Source of the DNA: Candidatus Krumholzibacteriota bacterium
GTDB taxonomy: Bacteria > Krumholzibacteriota > Krumholzibacteriia > Krumholzibacteriales > Krumholzibacteriaceae
Assembly (NCBI GenBank): GCA_016931295.1
Contig: JAFGEZ010000014.1
Location: 33,839-97,838, forward strand
DNA: 64,000 nucleotides
Reading direction: 5' to 3'
Under the pieces are notes generated by a model. The model had not been told where the DNA came from and did not search any database. It was given only the letters and a program-made list of their open reading frames with translations. Positions within the stretch are counted from its first letter, which is position 1; each line of letters opens with the position of its first letter. The translations under genes were made by a program, and so were the position numbers. This document shows, in pieces, positions 53,037-62,644 of this stretch.

Positions 53037-54786
53037 GCAGTATCACTCCCCGGCCGCTCCGGCCGTCCACCCTGACATCGAGCGGCGCGTCGAGCGCGAC
53101 GTGCCGCACGAACGCCGTCTCCGCGGCCGCGGGCCGCCCGCGGAGCCATGCCCAGTCTATCGCGTGATCCCCGTCGTGGGGAACGGAGAAATAGAAGATC
53201 CTGAAGCTCGTGACGTTGTGGAAGAAATGCGATCCCTGGCTCATCATCGAGGCGAGCTCGGGCGTCGATGCCTCGACGATCGCCTTCGCGCCGGAGATCT
53301 GGCCGAAATCGACGGGGATGCCGCCGAGCGGGTCGGTCGTTCCCCACCGGCCGAAACCGATGAGCAGGTAGGGGCGTTTCTTCTCGACGAGTTCGCGGTT
53401 GATTTCTTCGAGATCGCCGGCGATCTCGAGGCTTTTCATCACGTCGAACCGGTCGGGGTCCACGTAGACGACGTCGCGGATCTCGGTCAGTTCGCCGTTG
53501 CCGAGCACCGTCTCCGAGGCGAGGAGCACGCGCTTTCCGTCGAGGTCCCGCTCGGAGACGTCCACCTCGGCATCCGAGACCACCATCGGGCGCACCTGGA
53601 GAAAGCCGAACTCGGCCGGGGCGGCCGATTCCCTGGACAGGCGGAGGGCGAACTCGATCTCCACCATCGCCCCGAGCGTGTCCTCGCAGGTCTCCTTGAG
53701 CCGGGTCAAGAGATCGACCAGCGGCAGGGACGTCCCCCTGAGGATCGGGGCGAAATCGAGGACGCGCGGCCCGTGGGCGCCGATCCCCGGAACGACGCGG
53801 TCGTCCTGCGGCAGGTAGGTGGACGCGAGGAAGCGGAGGGCGCCGTCGTATTCGGCCTCCCCGATATCGAACCGGGCCATGTACTCGGTGTCCCGGAGCG
53901 GATCCCAGGCCGGCGTCCCGCCCATGTCGACGGCCCAGAAGCGGGTCTGGGAGTGCTTGAGCATCTCTCCGGTCGACTTGAAGGGCGGCACGGCCCGCGG
54001 CCAGGCGGGGGAAAAGGCCCAGGAGACGCCGTCGTCGACGATCGACCGCCCCAGCCCCAGGGCCAGTTCCACGATCCCCTCCTTTGGAGAGGCATGGCCG
54101 GTCGGGTAGAAGTTGTACGAGCGCATCACTCCCGAGACGTGCGGATAGAAACGGCTTCCGATGCGCGTGCCGACGATCTCCTGGATCACCACGGCCATCT
54201 TCTCGTCGATCGTGGCGTGGTGCGTGGCCTTCATGTAATTGCCGGCCGCCCGGAAGAAGGTCGACGCGTAGACGAACTTGACCGCCGCGGCGAGCGTGCG
54301 GAAGCGCGAGTCGGCGTCGGGCTGGTTGTTGGGCACCATCTTCGTCGCGTAGACGGAGGCGAACGGCTCGAACATCGCGTCCTCGAGCATGCTCGACGAC
54401 CGGACGGCGAGGGGCGTGTGCACCTGTTCGACGAGGGCGCGCAGGTCGCCCACGAGCTGCACGGGAAGGCTCGCCCGCTGGAAGGCGTGGCCGATGACGT
54501 CGTCGCGCTCGCCGGAGCAGGCGATATCGTAGAGATCGTTCTGCTTCATGAAGAGGTCGAACATGTCGGTCGTGACGACGGTGAGCGTCGGGATGCGAAC
54601 CGAGACTTCCGGCTCGTACCGCCGGCCGAAACTGGATTCGAGGATCCCCTTCATGCGAGCGAGCCCGTGGGCCTTGCCCCCGAGCTCGCCGGCGCCGATA
54701 AAGGTGAACCGGTCCGACCCGGTGAAGAAACGACGGTCGAACCGGTTCAACGATTTGTGATGCGGACTGTAGGTCCGTCGCCTCAT
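53029..54786 (-). CDS. PPDK-N type ATP-grasp protein without phosphohistidine domain
   Basis: 585 residues from ATG 54786, which lies 5 bp after the glutamate dehydrogenase stop. The ATP-grasp domain is clear: GAGELGGKAHGLARM at about 31-45, LAVRSSSMLEDAMFEPFASV, MAVVIQEIVGTRIGSRFYP and FGFLQVRPMV. The C-terminal 150 residues match the extra module of the downstream gene (YLLIGFGRWGTTDP, then GSHFFHN). No swivelling His motif or PEP barrel is found, so it is not a PEP synthase as such. Together with the downstream gene it looks like a two-component set. It is cytoplasmic, role unknown. Confidence 0.82.
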   Translation of the reverse strand: MRRRTYSPHHKSLNRFDRRFFTGSDRFTFIGAGELGGKAHGLARMKGILESSFGRRYEPEVSVRIPTLTVVTTDMFDLFMKQNDLYDIACSGERDDVIGHAFQRASLPVQLVGDLRALVEQVHTPLAVRSSSMLEDAMFEPFASVYATKMVPNNQPDADSRFRTLAAAVKFVYASTFFRAAGNYMKATHHATIDEKMAVVIQEIVGTRIGSRFYPHVSGVMRSYNFYPTGHASPKEGIVELALGLGRSIVDDGVSWAFSPAWPRAVPPFKSTGEMLKHSQTRFWAVDMGGTPAWDPLRDTEYMARFDIGEAEYDGALRFLASTYLPQDDRVVPGIGAHGPRVLDFAPILRGTSLPLVDLLTRLKETCEDTLGAMVEIEFALRLSRESAAPAEFGFLQVRPMVVSDAEVDVSERDLDGKRVLLASETVLGNGELTEIRDVVYVDPDRFDVMKSLEIAGDLEEINRELVEKKRPYLLIGFGRWGTTDPLGGIPVDFGQISGAKAIVEASTPELASMMSQGSHFFHNVTSFRIFYFSVPHDGDHAIDWAWLRGRPAAAETAFVRHVALDAPLDVRVDGRSGRGVILHD

Positions 54787-54791
54787 GGGAT

Positions 54792-56078
<1,287 letters not shown>

Positions 56079-56119
56079 GTCAGGCCCGTCCTTTCGTGAT
56101 GAGGACCCAAAACCGCCGG

Positions 56120-56148
56120 AAGATAGCCAATAAAGCGCATTCTGTCAA
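56120..56148 (-). promoter_or_regulatory. Sigma-70-type promoter for the gdhA operon
   Basis: On the minus strand a perfect TTGACA (56143-56148), 17-bp spacer and TATCTT (56120-56125). It predicts a leader of about 35 nt. Confidence 0.75.
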
Positions 56149-56203
56149 GAATAGCAAAAAATTGTTTTCGGTATAGCCGTAACCGTTCTACGGCCGGTGT
56201 TTC

Positions 56204-57174
56204 TCAGCCCTGCTGCCACCAGGCGCGCGCCTTGTAGAAATAATGCCGCAATCGTTTCTTCGCGTATGTGTTACGTGACACCGGCTGCCGCCCGGCGCCG
56301 GAAAGGATGAGCAGGCTCTCGGCGTAGCAGGGACAGTAGCGGCTGGTACAGGGCAGCGGCCCGTCGAGCAGCCGGAACCCGGTGAAGATGTTGCCGAGGC
56401 GGAGATAGTCCCCCGGGCAGCGGAAGACGTCGCCGTTCCCCATGATCCGGATGAGATCGTGTCCCGCGCGGCAGGGAAGCCCGAGGAAGTCGCGCGCGGC
56501 GGCGGTGCAGCCGTCCGCGCAGGGATTCAGTTCGCGGATGAGGCGCCGCTCTTCGTCGGTGTACGCGTCGGGATACCGGCGCCCCCGTAAACGCCCTTGA
56601 AGGCCTTCGGCGTCAGGATCACGCCCCGTTCGAGGGCGCGCCGCCGGTCGGTCTCGAAGCGCCCGAACAGGTCGGGGTGCATGACGTAGTTCGTCTCCAC
56701 GGAGTAGCCGCGGCCGATGAGCCTGGCGACGTCGTCGAGGAAGGGATCGATCGTGCCGAAGAGCCGCAGGCGCTCGAGGGCGTGCGTCGAGGCGAAGACG
56801 AAGGCCGTCTTCTCCGGCGGCACGGCCTCCATCAGTTGGTCGACACCCATGCTGAGGTTCGTGTCGAGGCCGATCGTGAATTCGTCGCGCTCGGCGATCC
56901 GGCGGCAGATCTCGACGAAGCGCGGGTACACGAACGGTTCGCCGCCGGTGAATGCGAAGGTGAACCGCATGCCGGTGGCAAGGAAACGATCGAGGATCTC
57001 GTCGAGATGCTCGTGGATGTCCGGGCGCTTCGGGGGCCGGGGCCGCAAAACGGCCTTCGCGCGCCGGAGCACGCCCTTCATGCCGGGCGGATTGTAGATG
57101 TAGCAGTACGAGCAACGGAAATTGCAGCGCTCGGAGATGTACCAGCTGGCGAGACAGGTGTCCATTGGCGGCAT
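56204..57174 (-). pseudogene. Radical SAM/SPASM-like protein, frameshifted
   Basis: The first frame (57174 down to about 56587) encodes a radical SAM domain: ERCNFRCSYCYIYNPPG with the CxxxCxxC cluster, AFTGGEPFVYPRF and later KAFKGVYGG. It then runs off frame and stops at 56527. The other frame continues from RRYPDAYTDEERRLIRELNP to 56204 with a Cys-rich SPASM-type tail (NPCADGC, LPCRAGHD, FRCPGDYL, LPCTSRYCPCY). One missing base in the run of five C at 56582-56586 (six would restore VYGGRRYPDAY) explains it. Start 57174 or 57165. The substrate is unknown. This may be an assembly error rather than a dead gene. Confidence 0.8.
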
Positions 57175-57318
57175 CCCCGCCGAAGGCTTCCCTCCGGTAT
57201 CGTTTGAACGATTACCGGGAGGGGCGGCATGCGCGCAGTATAGTTCCAGATCCTCCCGGCGGCAGCATGGAATCCCGGGGGAGAGGGAGCGGGCGGGCGG
57301 CGGACCGCGCCGGCGGGG

Positions 57319-57939
57319 TCAGTCACCCCCGTGCGTCTCGATGAACCGGTCGCGTCCGGAGCCGCGCCGGTACATCTCGTAGCGGATCGGGCAGCGCTTG
57401 AAGTACCCCTGGTGCTGGTCCTCGGCCGGGTAGAAGGGCCCGGCGGGAAGGATGTCGGTGACGACGGGGCGGTCGAAGCGCCCCGACGCGTCGAGGGCCG
57501 CTTTCGACGCCTCGGCCGTTTGCCGCTGTTCTTCGTCGAGATAGAAGACGGCGGTGCGGTACTGGTCGCCGCGGTCGACGAACTGGCCGCCGGGATCGGT
57601 CGGATCGACGTGTCGCCAGAAGTGGTCGAGGAGCGCGGCGTAGCTCGTCCTCGACGGGTCGAAGACGATCCTTACCGCTTCGCGGTGCCCCGTTCCCCCG
57701 GCGCAGACCGCGTCGTAGGTCGGGTCGGGCATGTCGCCGCCCGTGTATCCCGAGACGGCCTCGACGACGCCGTCGAGCTTCTCGAAATCCGCCTCCGTGC
57801 ACCAGAAGCAGCCGCCTGCGACGATCGCGACGGCGAGCGTATCCGCATCACGCGTGTCGTCCATCCGGGCCTCCTCCGTATCGGCCACCGCCGCGGTCGC
57901 AAAAACCACGAGCGCCAGGCCGGTCAGGATCGATCTCAT
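57319..57939 (-). CDS. msrA: Exported peptide-methionine (S)-S-oxide reductase MsrA
   Basis: 206 residues from ATG 57939 (GGGAAAGG upstream), with a signal peptide (RSILTGLALVVFATAAVA). The MsrA active site GGCFWCTEADF is at about 43-53, followed by SGYTGGDMPDPTYDAVCAG, the HREAV and GDQYRTAVFY motifs and QDQHQGYF-like YPAEDQHQGYF. It repairs oxidised methionine, here outside the cytoplasm. It lies 53 bp after the rifampin-phosphotransferase-like gene. Confidence 0.95.
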   Translation of the reverse strand: MRSILTGLALVVFATAAVADTEEARMDDTRDADTLAVAIVAGGCFWCTEADFEKLDGVVEAVSGYTGGDMPDPTYDAVCAGGTGHREAVRIVFDPSRTSYAALLDHFWRHVDPTDPGGQFVDRGDQYRTAVFYLDEEQRQTAEASKAALDASGRFDRPVVTDILPAGPFYPAEDQHQGYFKRCPIRYEMYRRGSGRDRFIETHGGD

Positions 57940-57992
57940 CGCCTTTCCCTTTCGTCGATGCGCCGTCCCCGCACGCCGCGCATCCGCTCCCA

Positions 57993-60212
57993 TCAATGAA
58001 AATCATTCCCGGTTGCCTTCGAGTCAAGGTCCTTCGCCGGCCGGCGGACGAACACGACTCCGAGGTAGCCGTCAACGGTGAGGAAATCACCCGTCTCGAT
58101 CCGTTCGGTGGCTGCCGCGACTCCCGTCACGCAGGGAATGCCGTACTCGCGGGCGACGATGGCGCCGTGCACGAGCATCCCACCGCGGCGTTCGACGATC
58201 GCCGCGACGATCGGCACGACGAAGGTCATGTTCGGGTCGATCGAATCGCAGACGAGCACCTCGCCGCGCCGCACGGCGAACAGATCGGCGGCCGACAGAA
58301 CGACGCGCGCGGGGCCGCGGGCGATCCCCCTGCCGGCCGGCTGCCCGCGGAGCTGCCGCGCGCGCATCCGCACTGGCGCTTCATCGTCCTTCCGCTCGCC
58401 GGCCGCGTTCCCGGCCGGTGCCGCGCCGGCCGGGAAGATACGCGCCGCCATGGTTTCCTCGGCATTCCCGCACGCTCGATCCTCCCCGCATCGCCCGCCG
58501 AGACGCCGCCGCGACTCGTTTTCGGCGCGTTCGAGCTGCGACTCGATCCGCCCGAGCAGGACGTTGTCGTCGTCGCGGAGACGGTAGGCCCGGCGCGCCA
58601 GGTCGAGCATTCCGCGCGCAAACTCCCGGTCCGCCTCGTCGAAGGAGTCGACGAAGGAGGATTCGAGCCGGGGGAGATCCGTTACCGCGGCCGCCGGCCG
58701 AAGCGGCGGGCCGGCTGCCATTTCGCGAGCGAGTGCGAGGATCGCTCCCCGGGCGTTTTCGCAGGCGCCGAATTCGCATGAGAATCCGGCGTGCTTCTCC
58801 AGGAACGCATCCACGCGGCCGTCCAGTTCCCCGTCGCTCGATGCCCCCGCCGCCTCCGGCCGGCTCCGGAGGATCGCGGCGATCTCCTCGAGCGCGTCGT
58901 TCCGCTCGACGCTCGCCAGCCGCCCGGTGGCGAGCAGGTCGACGAATGCGAAGGGATCGACCGGACGCATCCGCTCGTTGTAGACCTCGCCGAAGAGACG
59001 CACGGCGTGCGCGAAGGGAATGAACTCGTCCCAGTACGTTCGTTTCCACCGATCGACGGCGGCGCGACGCTTTCCGATCTCTTCGGCGAGGGCCCCGTCC
59101 GGGAGCGACGCCGGATTTCGCTCGGCGAAACGATCCGCCTCCCGTATCATCGCCGGCACGAGTTCCCCCTCGAGCCGTTCCCCCAGCAGCCGCAGGCTCT
59201 CCCAGCTCCGCCGGAGACCGAGATCCCAGACACGCCGCTCGTTGCCGTCGGCGGCGTCGCCGGCCGTGATCGGACGCGATTGCAGCAAGTGGATGTCCTT
59301 GCCGACGATCGTCCACTCCATGTCCTGCGGCGCGCCGAAGAGCGAGCGCACCTTCTCCATTGCGGCGAAGAGAACCGCGACGTCATCGTCGCCGAGCAGC
59401 GGCGCATCGGCGTCGGCGCGATCGATCCGTCCGCGGCGTGTTCCGCGCCTTCCCGGCACGATCATCTCGTTTCTGCGAACGATCCTTTGATCGACGATCG
59501 CTCCCGTCGCGCGGTCGAGAAACCAGCGGTCCGGCTCGATCTCGCCGTCGACCAGTCCCTGGTTGAGGCCGGGAACCGCCTCGACGACCGCGCGTGAGCG
59601 ATCGCCCGGATCCACGCCGAACGCGACCCCCGACGCCCGGCCGACCACGAAATCCTGCACGATGACGGCCATCGCGCTCGTTTCGACGTCGAGGCCGAGT
59701 TCGAGCGCGTAATGAATCGCCGCGTCCGACCACAGGGATGCCCATACGAGTCTGACCCGGTCGAGGACCTCCTCTATCCCGACGACGTTGACGTAGGACT
59801 CGTGCAGCCCGGCGAAGGAGGCGGCGCCGCTGTCCTCGACAGTCGACGAGGAACGCACGGCCACGGATTCCCGTTCGCACCGGCTCGAAAGTCCCTCTCC
59901 GACCGCCGCGGCGACCTCCGGGGGGACGGGCTCCCCGGCGAAGAGGGAGCGGATGCGCAGGGATGCGTCCCACATTTCCTCCCACCGCATGTCCCCGTAT
60001 GCCTTGCGCCCGAGCTCGATGGCGAGCTTCTCCCGAAGCCCGCTTCGATCGAGGAACGCACCGTAGGCGTCGACCGTCACACAGATACCCCCCGGGACGC
60101 GCATCCCCGCGCCGATCATGGCGGCGAGGGCGGCGGCCTTGTTGCCGCAGCGGACGGCGTTCGGGCCGCCCGCGTCCTCGAGCGGCACCACGAACGGTGT
60201 CAGGGTTCCCAT
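57993..60212 (-). CDS. Rifampin-phosphotransferase/PEP-synthase-like ATP-grasp enzyme with swivelling His domain
   Basis: 739 residues from ATG 60212, overlapping the upstream gene by 13 bp. The N-terminal ATP-grasp (1-310) has GNKAAALAAMIGAGMRVPGG, VAVRSSSTVEDSGAASFAG and HLLQSRPIT. A middle helical region (310-630) follows. The C-terminal domain has GGMLVHGAIVAREYGIPCV, where His is the phospho-carrier. This order (ATP-grasp, middle, His) is that of rifampin phosphotransferase and its relatives, not of PEP synthase, which adds a PEP barrel. The usual 'TSH' around the His is 'LVH' here. It phosphorylates an unknown acceptor. The neighbours are a flavin-binding protein and MsrA. Confidence 0.8.
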   Translation of the reverse strand: MGTLTPFVVPLEDAGGPNAVRCGNKAAALAAMIGAGMRVPGGICVTVDAYGAFLDRSGLREKLAIELGRKAYGDMRWEEMWDASLRIRSLFAGEPVPPEVAAAVGEGLSSRCERESVAVRSSSTVEDSGAASFAGLHESYVNVVGIEEVLDRVRLVWASLWSDAAIHYALELGLDVETSAMAVIVQDFVVGRASGVAFGVDPGDRSRAVVEAVPGLNQGLVDGEIEPDRWFLDRATGAIVDQRIVRRNEMIVPGRRGTRRGRIDRADADAPLLGDDDVAVLFAAMEKVRSLFGAPQDMEWTIVGKDIHLLQSRPITAGDAADGNERRVWDLGLRRSWESLRLLGERLEGELVPAMIREADRFAERNPASLPDGALAEEIGKRRAAVDRWKRTYWDEFIPFAHAVRLFGEVYNERMRPVDPFAFVDLLATGRLASVERNDALEEIAAILRSRPEAAGASSDGELDGRVDAFLEKHAGFSCEFGACENARGAILALAREMAAGPPLRPAAAVTDLPRLESSFVDSFDEADREFARGMLDLARRAYRLRDDDNVLLGRIESQLERAENESRRRLGGRCGEDRACGNAEETMAARIFPAGAAPAGNAAGERKDDEAPVRMRARQLRGQPAGRGIARGPARVVLSAADLFAVRRGEVLVCDSIDPNMTFVVPIVAAIVERRGGMLVHGAIVAREYGIPCVTGVAAATERIETGDFLTVDGYLGVVFVRRPAKDLDSKATGNDFH

Positions 60213-60649
60213 TCGACCACTTCCTGGAAGCGGGTGACGAGCACGTAGCGGACCACCGCGACGCGGACGAAAGCCACGGACGGATCGGCGAGAAACGCCG
60301 CCATGTGGGGATGCCGGGCGAGGTACCGCGCCGCCTCCGCGGCGCGACCGTCGCCGGTTACCTCGATTGCGTTCCCCATCGCGGTCAGGGCCGCCGCCTC
60401 GGCGAAGTCGGCCGCACTGTTCCGCCGGTCGTCGACGAGGATCGAGACATGCGGATCGCGCATTATATCGCCGAACTTGCGAGTCTCCCGGTTCGTCGCG
60501 AAGAAAACCCGCCGGAGATCGTCCGAGACGGCAAGGCCGACGAGCGTCGCATATGGCCAGGAGTCTCCGCTCGTTGCCAGTACGCCGAGCCGCTGCCCGG
60601 CGAACAGACGCCGGATGCGCTTCTCGACGTCGTTCGCGTCGACGGACAT
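60200..60649 (-). CDS. Pyridoxamine 5'-phosphate oxidase-like flavin/F420-binding protein
   Basis: 149 residues with AGGAGG 4 nt before the ATG. The split-barrel pattern is seen: LGVLATSGDSWPYATLVGLAVSDDLRRVFFATN, then a KFGDIMRDPHVSILVDD block. These small proteins bind FMN, F420 or haem and are often reductases of unknown substrate. It overlaps the ATP-grasp gene by 13 bp, so the pair is translationally coupled. Confidence 0.85.
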   Translation of the reverse strand: MSVDANDVEKRIRRLFAGQRLGVLATSGDSWPYATLVGLAVSDDLRRVFFATNRETRKFGDIMRDPHVSILVDDRRNSAADFAEAAALTAMGNAIEVTGDGRAAEAARYLARHPHMAAFLADPSVAFVRVAVVRYVLVTRFQEVVEWEP

Positions 60650-60693
60650 CGCGTCCTCCTTCGGTTGTCGTTTCGATGATTGCCTGTGCTATG

Positions 60694-60722
60694 GTACTAC
60701 AGGCGCGCCCGGATGGCGTCAA
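60694..60722 (-). promoter_or_regulatory. Possible promoter for the flavin protein operon
   Basis: On the minus strand TTGACG (60717-60722), 17-bp spacer and TAGTAC (60694-60699), 45 bp before the start. The -10 is weak. Confidence 0.4.
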
Positions 60723-60762
60723 TATTCCGGCGGATTGGTCGATCGAAACGAAAGGATGAACG

Positions 60763-61920
60763 ATGAGAACGAGCAGGCGAATCACGCGCATCCTCCTCGC
60801 AACCGCGGGCTTCCTCGCGTTGGCGGGGGCGGCCGGGGCGGAGGGGCCGCTTCGCGCGGGGGTCTACACCGGCGACGGGGCGAGCCCCGTCTGCGTCACC
60901 GAGACGATCGAGGCCCTCCGTATCGACGGGGAAATCGCCGTAGTGGAGATCGGCCCCATCGACGTCGCCGGCGGCGCGCTCGAACGGCTGGACGTCCTCG
61001 TCTTCCCCGGGGGGAGCGGGAGCCGCCAGTACGCCAGCCTCGGCTCGGGGACGATCGATCTCGTCCGCGCGTTCGTCATCGAGCGGGGCGGCGGGATCGT
61101 CGGCATCTGCGCGGGGGGCTATCTCGTCTCGGACAGCGAGGGCTATCCCTGCCTCGGCCTCGTCGGCGCCGACACGATCGACCGCGAGCACGACGAGCGG
61201 GGGAGCGCCGTCGTGCGGGTCCGGTTCACCGGCGAGGGGCTGCGGATCTTCCCCGAGATGGCCGGGCGCGCGTACGGTTTCATCCAGTACCACGACGGCC
61301 CCGTCTTCGTTCCCCCCGGCGGCGCCGACGGGTTTTCCGCCTGCGCGGAACTCGCCGTCAACACGAGCGACATCCACCACACGGGAGACGCCCCGGCGGG
61401 GATCACCCCAAACAAGGCATTTCTCCTCGCAGCCGATGCGGGGGCGGGACGCGTCTTCGCCTGCGCCGGGCACCCCGAGTCGACGCGGGGCATGCGCTGG
61501 ATGGTGCCGCGCATGGTCCGGTGGGCGGCCCGCAAGGAACTCGTTTCGTACGGAAACGCAATCGTCGGGCCGGACATCGATGTAGGCGAGGTCATGCACA
61601 GCGACGAGCAGGAGACGGACTGCTACTGGCGGCTCTTCGCGGCCGAGCCCGCCGCACGGATCGCGGCGCTCGAGGAGCTGACCGGGCTGCGGCACCGGAA
61701 CGGCCCGCGCTGGGCGCGGGGGCTGCTCCGCGACCGGGATCCGGGCGTCCGCCTCGCCGCCGCGCGCGAGCTCCTCGCCGCGGAATACACGGCGGCGATC
61801 GCCGACATCGAGGCGCAGCTCCGCCGCGAGCGGGACGAGGAGTGCCGGACGGTGTTCGAGGAGACGCTTCGGGCGTTGCGGGGGATGTACGGCGCACCGC
61901 CGCCTCCCCGGGGGCCGTGA
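60763..61920 (+). CDS. Exported BPL-N (class I glutamine-amidotransferase-like) protein with HEAT-like tail
   Basis: 385 residues with a signal peptide (RILLATAGFLALAGAAGA). The mature part starts RAGVYTGDGASPVCVTETIE and has FPGGSGSRQY, then the nucleophile-elbow-like GICAGGYLVS, and later AGHPE, matching the biotin-protein-ligase N-terminal domain (BPL_N) fold. The Cys and the His of a class I amidotransferase are thus present, but the role of such domains outside BPL is not known. About 100 residues at the end look like two HEAT repeats (ALEELTGLR, RDPGVRLAAARELLAAEY). The start has AAAGG 7 nt upstream. It may be anchored in the periplasm. Confidence 0.82.
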   Translation: MRTSRRITRILLATAGFLALAGAAGAEGPLRAGVYTGDGASPVCVTETIEALRIDGEIAVVEIGPIDVAGGALERLDVLVFPGGSGSRQYASLGSGTIDLVRAFVIERGGGIVGICAGGYLVSDSEGYPCLGLVGADTIDREHDERGSAVVRVRFTGEGLRIFPEMAGRAYGFIQYHDGPVFVPPGGADGFSACAELAVNTSDIHHTGDAPAGITPNKAFLLAADAGAGRVFACAGHPESTRGMRWMVPRMVRWAARKELVSYGNAIVGPDIDVGEVMHSDEQETDCYWRLFAAEPAARIAALEELTGLRHRNGPRWARGLLRDRDPGVRLAAARELLAAEYTAAIADIEAQLRRERDEECRTVFEETLRALRGMYGAPPPPRGP

Positions 61921-61958
61921 CCGCCGGGGAGGGGCGTAGCGCTGGAATCCGGGATCGA

Positions 61959-62327
61959 TCAGAAGCCGCGCGGACGGCCACCGCCGCCGCCGCCACCGCC
62001 GCCGCGGTTGCCGCCGCGGAACCCGCCGCCGCCACCGCCGCCGAAGCCGCCGCCACCGCCGCCGCCGCCGCCGCGACGACCCTCGCCACGCGGGCGAGCC
62101 TGGTTCACGGTCAGCGTCCGGCCGGAGAGCTCCTTGCCGTTCAGGCCGTCGATGGCCTTCTGGGCCTCTTCACCGTTGGACATCTCGACGAAACCGAATC
62201 CCTTGGACTCGTCCGTGTACTTGTCCTTCACGATGCTGACGTCGTCGATCGTTCCGAACGGCTCGAACGCCGTCCGCAGGTCCGCTTCCGAAACGGAGTA
62301 GGCGAGATTGCCGACATAGATACGCAT
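61959..62327 (-). CDS. RRM RNA-binding protein with long glycine-rich tail
   Basis: 122 residues from ATG 62327, selected because GGAGGG lies 4 nt upstream. A single RRM (IYVGNLAYSV at 3-12, KGFGFVEM near 43-50) is followed by a Gly/Arg-rich tail of about 40 residues ending GGGRPRGF. The layout is that of eukaryote-like or cyanobacterial cold-inducible Rbp proteins. It is a paralogue of the shorter protein at 4508-4798. Its transcript probably ends in the gap before the BPL-N gene (convergent). Confidence 0.93.
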   Translation of the reverse strand: MRIYVGNLAYSVSEADLRTAFEPFGTIDDVSIVKDKYTDESKGFGFVEMSNGEEAQKAIDGLNGKELSGRTLTVNQARPRGEGRRGGGGGGGGGFGGGGGGGFRGGNRGGGGGGGGGRPRGF

Positions 62328-62644
62328 GCGACCCTCCCCGGGCCAATGTTGAGTGAGGGCATACGACACCCTCGTACGTTATTCCAGGATAGAAGTTTGT
62401 TGTAGACGTAATAAAGGATGACTCAATACCAGGCGGATGCTTCTCTTCCTTTATCCGGATTCCGCATCAAATTCGATCCTCGCCACAAGTATAACTGTCT
62501 CCAGAGGAAAACACAGAACAAAATCGTGGCCGGCACATATATTTTCCGGGGCTGGAAACGGTGCACGGGAGCGACGATCGCCCGATCGCTCCCGTGCGAG
62601 GAAACCCGTCGGAGCCAGCGCCGGCGTGACCCGCCGCCCGTCGC
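62328..62644. other. Gap between RRM gene and C69 dipeptidase
   Basis: 317 bp without a gene. It holds the terminator of the C69 gene (62563-62597) and must hold the RRM promoter. An AT-rich stretch near 62390-62420 includes a weak minus-strand TTGAGT-16 bp-TACAAC pair. I see nothing else. Confidence 0.4.
62563..62597 (-). terminator. Terminator of the C69 dipeptidase
   Basis: A perfect 12-bp stem (62563-62574 with 62586-62597) with an 11-nt loop, 48 bp after the stop. On the minus strand it is followed by CGTTTCC, a weak T-tract. Confidence 0.55.
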
